Positions 50,883 through 59,583 are shown, numbered from the stretch's first letter. The stretch: 64,000 nucleotides of DNA from Phenylobacterium sp. (GCF_030681155.1 NZ_JAUXXE010000002.1:1-64000), one strand, 5' to 3'. Notes: generated by a model from the letters alone, not told the origin. Translations and numbers: made by a program.

Positions 50883-51878
50883 ATGAACATTCGCAAACTG
50901 GGCGCCGCCGGCCCCGCCACCTCCGCCCTCGGCCTCGGCTGCATGGGCATGTCCGACCTCTACGGCCCCTCTGATCGCCAAGAGAGCCTCGCCACGATGG
51001 CGGCGGCCATGGACGCCGGGATCACCCTGCTCGACACCGGCGACTTCTATGGAATGGGCCACAATGAGATGCTGATCGCCGAAGGCCTCAAGGGCCACCG
51101 GCGGGAGGACCTCATCATCAGCGTCAAGTTCGGCGCTCAACGCGGGCCGGACGGAATGTGGCTCGGCTACGACGCCAGCCCCAAGGCGCTGAAGGCCGCG
51201 GCCGCCTACAGCCTGAAACGGCTGGGGGTCGACTATATCGACGTCTACCGCCCCGCGCGCCTGGACCCGGCGGTTCCCATTGAGGACACGGTGGGAGCCA
51301 TCGCAGACCTGGTGAAGGCTGGCTACGTCCGCCATATCGGTCTCTCTGAGGTCGGCGCCGACACCATTCGCCGCGCCGCAGCCGTCCACCCGATCGTCGA
51401 CCTGCAGATCGAATACTCGTTGATCTCACGCGGGATCGAGGACGGGATCCTCGCGACCTGCCGCGAGCTGGGCGTCGGGATCACCGCCTATGGGGTCCTA
51501 GCCCGCGGCCTGATCAGCGGTCACTGGACAAAGGACCAACCTGCGGCGGGAGATTTCCGCAGCATGAGCCCGCGGTTCCAGGGCGAAAATCTCGATCACA
51601 ACCTGAGCCTGGTCGAGGCTCTGCGTAGCGTCGCCGCAGACAAGGGCGTCACCGTCGCGCAGATCGCCATCGCCTGGGTGCTGGCGCAGGGCGACGACAT
51701 CATCCCGCTGGTCGGGGCCCGCCGCCGCGATCGCCTGACCGAAGCCCTTGGGGCGCGGACCTTCGAACTTACCCCCACCGACCTGGCGGCTATTGAGGCG
51801 GCGGCTCCGAAGGGCGCGGCGGCCGGCGAGCGCTACCCAGCTCCCCAGATGGCGACCCTGGACAGCGAAAAGTCATGA
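50883..51878 (+). CDS. Aldo/keto reductase with altered catalytic His position
   Basis: The 331-residue AKR-fold oxidoreductase shows the NADPH-binding pattern and DTGDFYGMGHNEMLIAEGLK (catalytic Asp and Tyr) with the Lys in ISVKFG. The tetrad His region reads YIDVYRPARLDPAVPIEDTV, where most subgroup members have YxQHR; the His is replaced by Ala. GAAGGATCA precedes the ATG at 50883. Whether the enzyme is active is uncertain. It is under probable control of the divergent LysR protein. Confidence 0.9.
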   Translation: MNIRKLGAAGPATSALGLGCMGMSDLYGPSDRQESLATMAAAMDAGITLLDTGDFYGMGHNEMLIAEGLKGHRREDLIISVKFGAQRGPDGMWLGYDASPKALKAAAAYSLKRLGVDYIDVYRPARLDPAVPIEDTVGAIADLVKAGYVRHIGLSEVGADTIRRAAAVHPIVDLQIEYSLISRGIEDGILATCRELGVGITAYGVLARGLISGHWTKDQPAAGDFRSMSPRFQGENLDHNLSLVEALRSVAADKGVTVAQIAIAWVLAQGDDIIPLVGARRRDRLTEALGARTFELTPTDLAAIEAAAPKGAAAGERYPAPQMATLDSEKS

Positions 51879-51897
51879 CGGCTGGTTGACGCGATAC

Positions 51898-51910
51898 GTT
51901 ATAATATTAC
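51898..51910 (+). promoter_or_regulatory. Candidate Zur-like palindrome upstream of MerC
   Basis: GTTATAATATTAC is an imperfect AT-rich palindrome, 45 bases before the merC-like gene. It resembles the GTTATATTATAAC-type Zur boxes known in alphaproteobacteria, with mismatches. The surrounding DNA is otherwise GC-rich. This could equally be a -10 region (TATAAT is contained in it). Confidence 0.3.
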
Positions 51911-51954
51911 ATAAGACTGGCCGCGACGATGACGGCTAGCCGAGTGAGGGACTT

Positions 51955-52311
51955 TTGAAGACCGCTTCCACGTCTCTCCTCGATGCTTCAGCCATCAGCC
52001 TGTCGGGCCTCTGCCTGGCTCACTGCCTGGCCCTCCCCCTGGTCGCCGCCTTCTCCCCCCTCCTGGCGGCCTGGGCGGAGGCCGAGTGGGTCCATGTCGC
52101 GGTGATTGTCATGGCGGCGCCGCTTTCGGCCATGGCCCTCTGGCGACGCGGCCAACGGCCGGCGGTGATCGCGCTGGCGCTCGGCGGCCTGTCTCTGATG
52201 GGCCTCGGGATCTGGCCGTTCCATGCCCATGAGACCGCGCTGACCGTGTCCGGCAGCCTGCTGCTGGCCCTCGCCCACGTCTTCAACTGGAAGCGGCGGC
52301 ACGCGCACTAA
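51955..52311 (+). CDS. MerC domain membrane protein
   Basis: The 118-residue protein has four membrane helices, as in MerC. The start is TTG with GAGGGAC upstream. The first helix contains SGLCLAHCLALP, where the CxxxC pair lies where MerC binds Hg(II). The cytosolic end is basic and histidine-containing (WKRRHAH). There is no mer operon nearby, so mercury transport is not indicated; metal handling linked to zinc is a possibility because of the Zur-like site. Confidence 0.8.
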   Translation: MKTASTSLLDASAISLSGLCLAHCLALPLVAAFSPLLAAWAEAEWVHVAVIVMAAPLSAMALWRRGQRPAVIALALGGLSLMGLGIWPFHAHETALTVSGSLLLALAHVFNWKRRHAH

Positions 52312-52430
52312 TCACTGGGCGACATGCGGCGAAAGCCAGCGGTCCGCAAGGCGTGCTGGACAACGGCGGTCGGCGGCTTCATCTTCGGAAGTCAAACACC
52401 TGTTCGTCCCCCTATTTGGGAAGCCTGCCC

Positions 52431-53621
52431 ATGTTTATGCGCTTTTTCACCGAGCTGCGCGAAGCCAAGGTCCCGGTGTCGCTGAAAGAGTACCTCATGC
52501 TGATGGAGGCGCTCGATAAGGTCGTCATCGATCGCAACGTGGAAGACTTCTACTACCTCGCCCGCTCGGCGCTGGTGAAGGATGAGAAGAACCTCGACAA
52601 GTTCGACCAGGTGTTCGGCCAGGTCTTCAAGGGCCTGGACAAGACCCAGGGCGTCGGGACGGCCGATATTCCCGCCGAATGGCTGAAGCGAATTTCCGAT
52701 CAGTTCCTCACTGACGAGGAAAAGGCCCAGATCGAGGCCATGGGCGGCTTCGACAAACTGATGGAGGCCCTCGCCGAACAAATGCGCAAGCAGCGCGAAG
52801 AGGGCGATGGCGACGGTGAAGGCAAGGGCCAGAACGGCCAGAAGGGCGACGGCAGCTCACCGTTCGGCGCCAATGGCTATCACCCTGAAGGTATCCGCAT
52901 CGGCCAGGACAAGGGCCGTCACGGCAAGGCCGTGAAGGTCTGGGACAAGCGCGAATACAAGAACCTCGACGACAGCGTCGAGCTCGGCACCCGCAACATC
53001 AAGGTCGCCCTGCGCCGACTGCGCAAATGGGTCCGCGAAGGCGCCGCCGAGGAACTGGATATGAACGGCACCATCCGCGGCACCGCGGAAAAGGGCTATC
53101 TGGATATCCATCTGCGCCCGGAACGCCGCAATAAGATCAGCGTGCTGATCTTCTTCGACATTGGCGGCTCGATGGATAGCCACATCAAAATTTGTGAGGA
53201 GCTGTTCTCGGCCGCGCGAAGCGAGTTCAAGAACATGGAGTTCTACTACTTCCACAACTGCCTCTATGAGAATGTGTGGAAGGACAATCGGCGCCGTCAC
53301 GCCGAGAAGCTGAACACCTGGGACATCCTCCACAAATATTCCAGCGATTACAAAGTCATATTCGTTGGCGACGCGACCATGAGCCCCTACGAAATCACCT
53401 ATCCGGGTGGTTCGGTGGAGCACTGGAATGAAGAGGCCGGCGCGATTTGGATGGATCGGGTCGCGGGCATCTACGAAAACATGATCTGGCTGAACCCCAC
53501 CGCCGAACGGCATTGGGACTACACCCCCTCCATCGAGGTCATGAAGCAACTGGTCGGCGACCGCATGTTCCCCCTGACCATTGAAGGGTTGGACAAGGCC
53601 ATGCGGGAACTGTCGCGCTAG
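52431..53621 (+). CDS. VWA-domain protein (CoxE/YehP-like)
   Basis: The 396-residue protein starts at an ATG (52431) with GGGAAG upstream. The N-terminal part is helical (MFMRFFTELREAKVPVSLKE ...); a Gly/Asn/Asp-rich linker lies at about 120-170. The C-terminal VWA domain has FFDIGGSMDSHI, giving a MIDAS-like DxGxS, and the later Thr/Asp position. Such proteins often partner with MoxR-type AAA+ ATPases, but none lies in this window. Cytosolic by prediction. Role unknown. Confidence 0.87.
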   Translation: MFMRFFTELREAKVPVSLKEYLMLMEALDKVVIDRNVEDFYYLARSALVKDEKNLDKFDQVFGQVFKGLDKTQGVGTADIPAEWLKRISDQFLTDEEKAQIEAMGGFDKLMEALAEQMRKQREEGDGDGEGKGQNGQKGDGSSPFGANGYHPEGIRIGQDKGRHGKAVKVWDKREYKNLDDSVELGTRNIKVALRRLRKWVREGAAEELDMNGTIRGTAEKGYLDIHLRPERRNKISVLIFFDIGGSMDSHIKICEELFSAARSEFKNMEFYYFHNCLYENVWKDNRRRHAEKLNTWDILHKYSSDYKVIFVGDATMSPYEITYPGGSVEHWNEEAGAIWMDRVAGIYENMIWLNPTAERHWDYTPSIEVMKQLVGDRMFPLTIEGLDKAMRELSR

Positions 53622-53640
53622 CGCGCCGCATCGCGGTTTG

Positions 53641-53667
53641 TGTCACACCTGCTAAGCTGATGTGACA
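53641..53667. promoter_or_regulatory. Inverted repeat upstream of TetR gene
   Basis: TGTCACA (53641-53647) and TGTGACA (53661-53667) are perfect seven-base arms with a 13-base spacer, ending 16 bases before the TetR start. Probable autoregulatory operator. A CRP/FNR-type site has similar half-sites, so that alternative is open. Confidence 0.45.
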
Positions 53668-53683
53668 TTTGAGAGATTCGCCA

Positions 53684-54337
53684 GTGGACACCGTCAAGGT
53701 CGACGATACCGGAGAGGCCCACGAGGCCGCCACCAAGGCGGCGGTCTTCTGCGCGGCTGAACGGCTGTTCGCGCTGCACGGCTTCCAGAACGTCTCGGTC
53801 CGCGACATCACCGCCGACGCGGGCGTGAATCTCGCCTCGGTGAACTACCACTTCGGGTCAAAAGACGCGCTGTTGTTCGAGATCTTCCGCCGGCGCACGG
53901 CGGAGCTGAACCGCGAACGTGCCCGGATGCTGCACGAGGCAAATGACCGCAACGCCGGCAAGCCGCCGGTGCGCGAAATCCTTGAGGCCCTGTTCGCCCC
54001 GCCGTTGAAATGGGCCTCCCCCGACAACGACCGGCGGATCTCGGTGCAGTTCATCATTCGCTCGCGCAGCGAAGGCACCGCCGAAATGCGCGAGGCTCTG
54101 ACCAACGACGTCAGCCATCTGGCGCGGTTCTCCGACGCCCTCATCGCGGCCTGCCCCGACCTGCCGCGCGAGACCGTCTACTGGCGGCTGCACTTCTGCC
54201 TTGGCATGGTCCACAACAACCGCTTCGCCGAGTTCGACCGCCTGCATGTGCTGTCGGACGGCGCGACCCGGGAGGGCGATGTAGACGCCCTGCTCAAACG
54301 AATGCTCGACTTCGCCGAGGCTGGCTTCCAGGCCTGA
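53684..54337 (+). CDS. TetR family transcriptional regulator
   Basis: The 217-residue regulator (GTG start at 53684 with GAGAG upstream; TTG at 53669 is possible) has the TetR helix-turn-helix: AAVFCAAERLFALHGFQNVS, VRDITADAGVNLASVNYHFG and SKDALLFEIFRRR. The C-terminal ligand domain is helical. It is downstream of the VWA gene and convergent with the UdgX gene. A neighbouring inverted repeat suggests self-regulation. Ligand unknown. Confidence 0.92.
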   Translation: MDTVKVDDTGEAHEAATKAAVFCAAERLFALHGFQNVSVRDITADAGVNLASVNYHFGSKDALLFEIFRRRTAELNRERARMLHEANDRNAGKPPVREILEALFAPPLKWASPDNDRRISVQFIIRSRSEGTAEMREALTNDVSHLARFSDALIAACPDLPRETVYWRLHFCLGMVHNNRFAEFDRLHVLSDGATREGDVDALLKRMLDFAEAGFQA

Positions 54338-54352
54338 CTCTTCGCCTCGCGG

Positions 54353-55780
54353 CTAGGCGGCGAGATTCCAAGCAAACTTCAGATCCTCGACGAAGGCCGC
54401 ATAGGCCCTGGCTTTTTCCTGCGCGTCAGGGACCCGCAGTAGAAACGACGGATGATAGGTGACCACGCCCTGGGCCTGGTCGGCGAGTTGAAACGCATGG
54501 CCGCGCGCCTTGCCGATCGGAGTGGGCTTCCCGCACACCGCCAACGCCGCCGTGGCCCCCAGCGCGACAATCACCCGCGGCCGTACGATCCGGCGCTCGG
54601 CGTCCAGCCACCAGCGGCACGCCGTGACCTCCGATGTCTTGGGCGTCTGGTGAATACGGCGCTTACCCCGCAACTCGTGCCGGAAGTGTTTCACGGCGTT
54701 CGTCACATAGAGCTCGGCCCGCGGAACGCCCGCCTCAGCCAGAGCCTGGTCCAGAACCTTGCCGGCCGGGCCGACAAAAGGTTGACCGGCCAGATCTTCC
54801 TGGTCGCCGGGCTGCTCGCCCACGATCATCAGCCTGGCCTTGGCAGGCCCCTCCCCGGCCACGCCCTGAGTCGCATCGCGCCACAGGTCGCAGCGGCGGC
54901 AGAAATCGACGCCCGCCACAACCTCTTCCAGGGACGTCGGCGCGCCTTCCTCAAATGACGCATCCCGCGACAGGCGCTGGGCCTGACGCACCACACGGCG
55001 ATTGGGTTCGGATGGCATTTGCCTGACCATGGCCGAGGTACGGTCCTCTGCGGCTTTGACCAGTTCGGGAATGAGCCCGGCCTCGGGCAGGTTCCGCCAA
55101 TAGCGCTTGGGCATCTCGCGCTGCATAGCGCCCACCTTCAGACGAGCAGGGTTGAAGGTGGAGGCGTAATAGGTGCGCCAATAATCCTCCAGGGCGTCCT
55201 CGCTTGGAGCATCCGCTGGGTCGGCGCCCGGCGTAAACGTCAGCAGCACCTTGTCCCAGTGGGCGCAGCGATCAGGCGTCAGAATGGACCAGTTCATGTT
55301 GGCGTAGCGGCGGGCAAAGAAGGGCGCGGCGGCCTCGGCCACTCGGTGGGCCGGCTCGAACCAGGCCACATAGGTATCCTCGTCCGCGCCCTTGACCTGC
55401 CGAAAACGGACAAAGGCCTTCATCTTGTGGATCGCCTTCGACACCGCGCCGGCCATGTCCCGGGCGCGGGCGACGTCGGGATCCGAAGCGATATGCATCA
55501 GGTTAGGCTCGTTCGCGAGCCGCCACAGCAAGCGATACAACAGAGCGAACCGCTCGCCCGAGCTATGCAGAACCACCTGTTCGGCGACCTCGACGAACTC
55601 TCGCGGAACGGTGAAGCTTGCTGCAGCGGTTGCCGGCTCCGTGGTCTGACCAAACAGATCCCCGCCGCCGTCCACGGTCCAAAGCGCGTCCTCCGGCGAC
55701 ACATCAGCCCCGCGAAGAAGTCGCGCGGCTCGCCGCCAACCATCGAAGTCAGTTTCCGAGGCGAGGCGTACGACCTGCAT
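54353..55780 (-). CDS. UdgX-type uracil-DNA glycosylase fused to DUF4130 domain
   Basis: The N-terminal part (about 1-245) matches the DUF4130/TIGR03915-type domain (DSDP-like segments, MHIASDPDVARARDMA). The C-terminal part (about 290-475) is UdgX, a family 4-related uracil-DNA glycosylase. It keeps GEQPGDQEDLAGQPFVGPAG at 321-340 and the diagnostic KRRIH loop at 373-377. In mycobacterial UdgX the His of that loop (here His377) forms a covalent bond with the excised uracil. FCRRC (Cys294/Cys297) provides two of the Fe-S cluster ligands. The ATG at 55780 shares a base with the upstream radical SAM stop, so they are one operon. Confidence 0.92.
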   Translation of the reverse strand: MQVVRLASETDFDGWRRAARLLRGADVSPEDALWTVDGGGDLFGQTTEPATAAASFTVPREFVEVAEQVVLHSSGERFALLYRLLWRLANEPNLMHIASDPDVARARDMAGAVSKAIHKMKAFVRFRQVKGADEDTYVAWFEPAHRVAEAAAPFFARRYANMNWSILTPDRCAHWDKVLLTFTPGADPADAPSEDALEDYWRTYYASTFNPARLKVGAMQREMPKRYWRNLPEAGLIPELVKAAEDRTSAMVRQMPSEPNRRVVRQAQRLSRDASFEEGAPTSLEEVVAGVDFCRRCDLWRDATQGVAGEGPAKARLMIVGEQPGDQEDLAGQPFVGPAGKVLDQALAEAGVPRAELYVTNAVKHFRHELRGKRRIHQTPKTSEVTACRWWLDAERRIVRPRVIVALGATAALAVCGKPTPIGKARGHAFQLADQAQGVVTYHPSFLLRVPDAQEKARAYAAFVEDLKFAWNLAA

Positions 55781-57000
55781 CAGAACAGGCTCAACTGCTG
55801 GGGCGCGATATGGGTCCGCAAGTCGGCGCGGTCGGTCAGCGAACCTGGACGCCAGTCGTCGGTGATGATGAAGGGCCGCACCTTGTCGAGGCCGCGCGTC
55901 AGGCGCTTCACATCCTCAAGGGTCAAGCGCTTGTAGCGGCGGATCTCGATCATCCGATCGACGCTTTTGACGCCCAGCCCCGGCACCCGCAGCATCGGCT
56001 CGCGATCGGCCTTGTTCAGATCTACCGGGAACCGCGCCCGGTTTTTCAGGGCCCAGGCCAGCTTGGGGTCAATGGCCAGGTCCAGGTTTTCATCGCCGCT
56101 GGCGATTTCAAGCGCCTCGAAACCGTAGAACCGCATCAGCCAATCGGCCTGATAGAGCCTATGCTCGCGCATCAACGGCGGCCGGACGGGAGGCAGGCGC
56201 GACGTGGTGTCCGGGATCGGACTGTAGGCGGAATAGTAGACCCGTCGCATGCCGTAGGCCCCGTAGAGGCCGGCGCTGCGTGACAGGATTTCGCCGTCGC
56301 TAGCGGCGTCGGCGCCGACGATCATCTGGGTCGACTGGCCCGCGGGCGCGAACTTCGGCGGCTTGGCCTTGATCGCCTTGTCGGTGGTTTCCTCGATCCC
56401 CAAGCGCACAGAGCCCATGGCTTTGCGAATGCCCTTGGCGTCCTTTTCCGGCGCGAGGTCGGCCAGGCTGTCGTCCCGAGGTAGCTCGATATTGATCGAC
56501 ACCCGATCGGCATAAAGCGCGGCCTGGTTGACCAGGGCGGGCGAAGCTTCTGGGATGACCTTGAGGTGGATATAGCCGCGAAAGTCGTGGTCGAGCCGCA
56601 GCGACTTGGCCACGCGCACCATCTCTTCCATCGTGTAGTCGGCGTTGCGGATGATCCCCGAGGACAGGAACAACCCCTCGATGTAGTTCCGCTTGTAGAA
56701 GCCGAGGGTGAGGTCGACGACCTCCTTAACGGTGAAGCGGGCGCGGCGCGTGTTCGAAGTCACCCGGTTCACGCAATAGACGCAGTCATAGACACAGAAG
56801 TTGGTCAGCAGAATCTTCAGAAGGCTGATGCAACGGCCATCGGGAGCATAGGCGTGGCAGATACCCATCCCCTCGGTCGAGCCGACGCCCTTACCGCCCA
56901 CCGAGTCGCGCTTGGTCGTGCCTGAGGACGCGCAGGAGGCGTCGTATTTCGCGGCGTCCGATAGGATCGCGAGCTTCTGCTTGAGGTCCAGGCTTGCCAT
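55780..57000 (-). CDS. Putative DNA modification/repair radical SAM protein (TIGR03916-like)
   Basis: The 406-residue protein has the radical SAM cluster LLTNFCVYDCVYCVNRV, i.e. CxxxCxxC at Cys69, Cys73 and Cys76. Extra Cys residues occur earlier (Cys23, Cys48, Cys57). The C-terminus has a helix-hairpin-helix-like segment, MLRVPGLGVKSVDRMIEIRR, consistent with DNA binding. This family co-occurs with UdgX/DUF4130 proteins. It is the first gene of a two-gene operon with a perfect LexA box 14 bases upstream of its ATG. Its reaction is unknown. Confidence 0.9.
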   Translation of the reverse strand: MASLDLKQKLAILSDAAKYDASCASSGTTKRDSVGGKGVGSTEGMGICHAYAPDGRCISLLKILLTNFCVYDCVYCVNRVTSNTRRARFTVKEVVDLTLGFYKRNYIEGLFLSSGIIRNADYTMEEMVRVAKSLRLDHDFRGYIHLKVIPEASPALVNQAALYADRVSINIELPRDDSLADLAPEKDAKGIRKAMGSVRLGIEETTDKAIKAKPPKFAPAGQSTQMIVGADAASDGEILSRSAGLYGAYGMRRVYYSAYSPIPDTTSRLPPVRPPLMREHRLYQADWLMRFYGFEALEIASGDENLDLAIDPKLAWALKNRARFPVDLNKADREPMLRVPGLGVKSVDRMIEIRRYKRLTLEDVKRLTRGLDKVRPFIITDDWRPGSLTDRADLRTHIAPQQLSLF

Positions 57001-57013
57001 GCCTCAAGCTAAT

Positions 57014-57028
57014 GTTCTCATTCTGTTC
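57014..57028 (-). promoter_or_regulatory. LexA (SOS) box in front of the radical SAM-UdgX operon
   Basis: GTTC-TCATTCT-GTTC is an exact match to the alphaproteobacterial LexA site GTTC-N7-GTTC (read here on the plus strand). It lies 14-28 bases upstream of the radical SAM start codon, where bound LexA would repress transcription. Only one such site is visible here. Confidence 0.8.
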
Positions 57029-57050
57029 CGTCCAGTCCCCATCCGGGGAT

Positions 57051-57079
57051 GGGACCGAGGAGCCCAGCCCCTCGGTCCC
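57051..57079 (-). terminator. Hairpin downstream of the DUF1993 gene
   Basis: GGGACCGAGG (57051-57060) and CCTCGGTCCC (57070-57079) form a perfect ten-base-pair stem with a nine-base loop, starting eight bases beyond the DUF1993 stop. A second dyad, CCCATCC/GGATGGG, overlaps it. No T-run. It separates DUF1993 from the SOS-controlled operon. Confidence 0.6.
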
Positions 57080-57087
57080 TCAGACCG

Positions 57088-57594
57088 CTAGGCCGCACCC
57101 AGGAAGACGCGCTTGCCGACCTCGACGCCGTTGTGGCGCTGGATCGCGTAGGCGGTGGTGATGTGGAAGTAGAAGTTCGGCATCGCCTGCTCAAGCAGGT
57201 AGGCCTGCCCCTTCACGATGCTGGTCTCACCGCGGCGCACCAGGCTGATGTCGCGCTCTTCGGAGCCGTCGATCTGAGCCGCGTCGAGGGTGCGGAGGAA
57301 GGCGATGGTCTTGTCGACCCGGGCCTTCAATTCCTCAAAGCTGGTTTCGCTGTCCTCATAAGCAGGGAACTCGACGCCAGCCAGACGCGCGGCGCCGCCC
57401 TTGGCGAAGTCGGTGGCGATCTGAACCTGACGGGCGAAGGGGAACATGTCCGGATAGAGCCGCGCCTGCAGCAGGGCGGCCGGGTCGATCTTGCGTTCAG
57501 CGGCGTGGGCCGCGGCCTTGTCGATCACCCCGCCAAGACCGGTGAGGCCCTGGATGAAGACGGGGACCGAGGCCTGATACATGGAAAGGGTCAT
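57088..57594 (-). CDS. DUF1993 family protein (DinB-like fold)
   Basis: The 168-residue helical protein shows the family pattern: MTLSMYQASVPVFIQGLTGL, then LYPDMFPFARQVQIATDFAK and a C-terminal PNFYFHITTAYAIQRHNGVEVGK. DUF1993 proteins have a DinB/YfiT-like four-helix bundle. Function is not established. It stands alone, with its own hairpin terminator and a divergent protease-like gene upstream. Confidence 0.88.
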   Translation of the reverse strand: MTLSMYQASVPVFIQGLTGLGGVIDKAAAHAAERKIDPAALLQARLYPDMFPFARQVQIATDFAKGGAARLAGVEFPAYEDSETSFEELKARVDKTIAFLRTLDAAQIDGSEERDISLVRRGETSIVKGQAYLLEQAMPNFYFHITTAYAIQRHNGVEVGKRVFLGAA

Positions 57595-57720
57595 GACTGC
57601 TCCAGCGGGTCCAAGCGACTCGCGAGCCGGTTCTATAGGCGCGGCCGCGCGACGTCCCCTGCGATGCGCCGCAGATCAACGCTCGACGCCGGGCGCCGCG
57701 GGGTCGTAGCGTGACCATCG

Positions 57721-58452
57721 ATGGACCTTCTCGACCCGTTCGCGCTCGCCACGCCACGCCTCGTCACCCGCCTCAAGAACGGCGAGCCCCACCAGGTGTT
57801 TTCCGGCTTCCTCTACCATGTGGGCGAAGACCGCTACATCGTGCTGACCGCCCTGCACTGCCTGCTGCGGCCCAATACTTTCTACTTCAAGAACCGCGGG
57901 ACCGAGGCGACTTGGCCCGAGACCTACGGCCACGATCTGGACTGCGAGACGCTAGGCTTCAGCGCGCCTCTCTATGACGGAACAGCGCCCCGGTTCCGTT
58001 GGCATCAGGACCCGCACAACGCCTCGATCGACGTGGCCGGCGTTCCGGTGCGCCTGCCTTCCCGCCCGCAGGCGATCAATATGGCAGGCGCCTTCGGCGA
58101 CTACGACGTGGTGACCCAAGGCTTGCCGCTCACCGCCGGGTCGGCGGGGCTGATCTACGGCTTCCCCGGCGGGGCGGCGATCCTGCGCAGCGCGCCGATC
58201 GCCCGAGGTTTCACCCTGGCCACAGACTACCGGCTCAATCCGTTCGCCTTTCATGTCGACGGCATCGGCGGGGCTGGCTGCTCCGGCGGCCCTGTCGCCC
58301 TGCGCGCCGAACGCGGCGACAGAACGCTGCTGCAATGGATCGGCATCTATGTCGCCACCCACGAGGCGGAGCGCCTGGGCCGCTGCATCCCGCTGGCGCA
58401 GGTGATGGAGCTGGTGGCGACGATGACCGCCGAGCCGGGGCTGTGGACCTAG
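57721..58452 (+). CDS. Cytosolic trypsin-like serine protease (putative)
   Basis: The 243-residue protein shows the chymotrypsin-fold triad: His46 in VLTALHCLL, Asp104 in NASIDVAGVP and Ser188 in GGAGCSGGPV. There is no signal peptide, membrane segment or PDZ domain, so it should stay in the cytosol. The length is close to a bare protease domain. It does not resemble DegP or Lon-type proteases. No obvious inhibitor or partner lies next to it. Its ATG at 57721 lacks a clear Shine-Dalgarno sequence, so the start is less certain. Confidence 0.75.
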   Translation: MDLLDPFALATPRLVTRLKNGEPHQVFSGFLYHVGEDRYIVLTALHCLLRPNTFYFKNRGTEATWPETYGHDLDCETLGFSAPLYDGTAPRFRWHQDPHNASIDVAGVPVRLPSRPQAINMAGAFGDYDVVTQGLPLTAGSAGLIYGFPGGAAILRSAPIARGFTLATDYRLNPFAFHVDGIGGAGCSGGPVALRAERGDRTLLQWIGIYVATHEAERLGRCIPLAQVMELVATMTAEPGLWT

Positions 58453-58459
58453 CCTAGCT

Positions 58460-58942
58460 TCAAAGCTTAGCCGCCACCTCGGCCAATTGGTCGGCGCAGA
58501 TGCCCCAGCCCTCCATGAAACCCATCTGCTCATGGGTTTCGCGGTCCGCCACGCTCCAGTGGCGAGCGCGGGCGATGTACTTGGTGCGCCCGTCCCCAAG
58601 ATCCTCGAAGGTTATGATCGCGGTCATGAAGGGCTTGTCCGACGGAGCCCACGCCTCGGTGAAGGCGTCGGTGAAAACGATCTTCTCGTTAGGCACGACC
58701 TCCAGATAGACCCCGGCGTTCGGGTAGTCGTTCCCCTCGGCGTCTCGCATCACGATCCGATTGGCGCCGCCGGTGCGCACGTCGAGTTCGGCGATCGGGG
58801 TGGTGAACGGTTTGGGCGCGAACCACTGCTTCAGCACTTCGGCGTCGGTCCAGGCGCGATAGAGCTTCTCGCGCGGTACGTCGATGATGCGGGTGAGCAC
58901 CAGTTCACGGTCATGGGCGGGCGGCGTTTGCGTCGTCGTCAT
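58460..58942 (-). CDS. SRPBCC/AHSA1 family protein
   Basis: The 160-residue protein (ATG at 58942 with GGAG six bases upstream) has the START/AHSA1 signature: [33 protein letters not shown] and, at the end, [19 protein letters not shown]. These proteins bind hydrophobic ligands or act as small chaperone-like enzymes. No specific ligand is suggested. It converges with the protease gene. Confidence 0.9.
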   Translation of the reverse strand: MTTTQTPPAHDRELVLTRIIDVPREKLYRAWTDAEVLKQWFAPKPFTTPIAELDVRTGGANRIVMRDAEGNDYPNAGVYLEVVPNEKIVFTDAFTEAWAPSDKPFMTAIITFEDLGDGRTKYIARARHWSVADRETHEQMGFMEGWGICADQLAEVAAKL

Positions 58943-59115
58943 CGCGATCTCCAATCACAGGGGTTCGAAGCAAGGACGATGCTGGTGAATGCGATCCTAC
59001 AGCCCGCAGCAGGTTTTTCCTCCTGGCGTGCGCCTCGCGAAAAATGAGTTGCGCGGCGGCCAAGGTTGGCGTCCGCTCTCACTGGAGAGTTGCACCGTCT
59101 GGAGGCTTGAGCCGT

Positions 59116-59583
59116 ATGACGACGACGTTCGAGATCAACGGCCGCAAGGTCACGATCAAGGCCCCCGACGACTCTCCGCTACTCTGGGCGATCCGTGACG
59201 AGGTCGGGCTGACGGGCTCCAAGTTCGGTTGCGGCATCGGCGCTTGCGGCGCCTGCACCGTGCACCTGAACGGCGAAGCGGTGCGCTCCTGCGTGACCCC
59301 GGTCAACGCGGCCGCGGGCGCCAAGGTGACCACCATCGAGGGCCTGGATCCAAAAGGCGCCCACCCATTGCAGGTGGCCTGGATCAAGGCCCAGGCCCCG
59401 CAGTGCGGCTACTGCCAGTCGGGTCAGATAATGCAGGCCGCCGCCCTGCTGAAGACCACGCCCAATCCCACCGACGCACAGATCAATGACGCCATGAACG
59501 GCAATCTCTGCCGCTGCATGGCCTATGTCCGGATCAAACAGGCGATCAAGCTCGCCGCCGGATCGCAAGGGAGCAGGGCATGA
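59116..59583 (+). CDS. (2Fe-2S) subunit of an aldehyde/isoquinoline-type molybdenum hydroxylase
   Basis: The 155-residue small subunit carries two [2Fe-2S] clusters. The plant-ferredoxin cluster is [17 protein letters not shown] (CxxxxCxxC) plus a later Cys at about 59. The second is [10 protein letters not shown] with CRC near the end. It resembles IorA of isoquinoline 1-oxidoreductase. The ATG at 59116 has GGAGG ten bases upstream. It overlaps the next gene by four bases, so the two subunits are translated together. Confidence 0.93.
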   Translation: MTTTFEINGRKVTIKAPDDSPLLWAIRDEVGLTGSKFGCGIGACGACTVHLNGEAVRSCVTPVNAAAGAKVTTIEGLDPKGAHPLQVAWIKAQAPQCGYCQSGQIMQAAALLKTTPNPTDAQINDAMNGNLCRCMAYVRIKQAIKLAAGSQGSRA

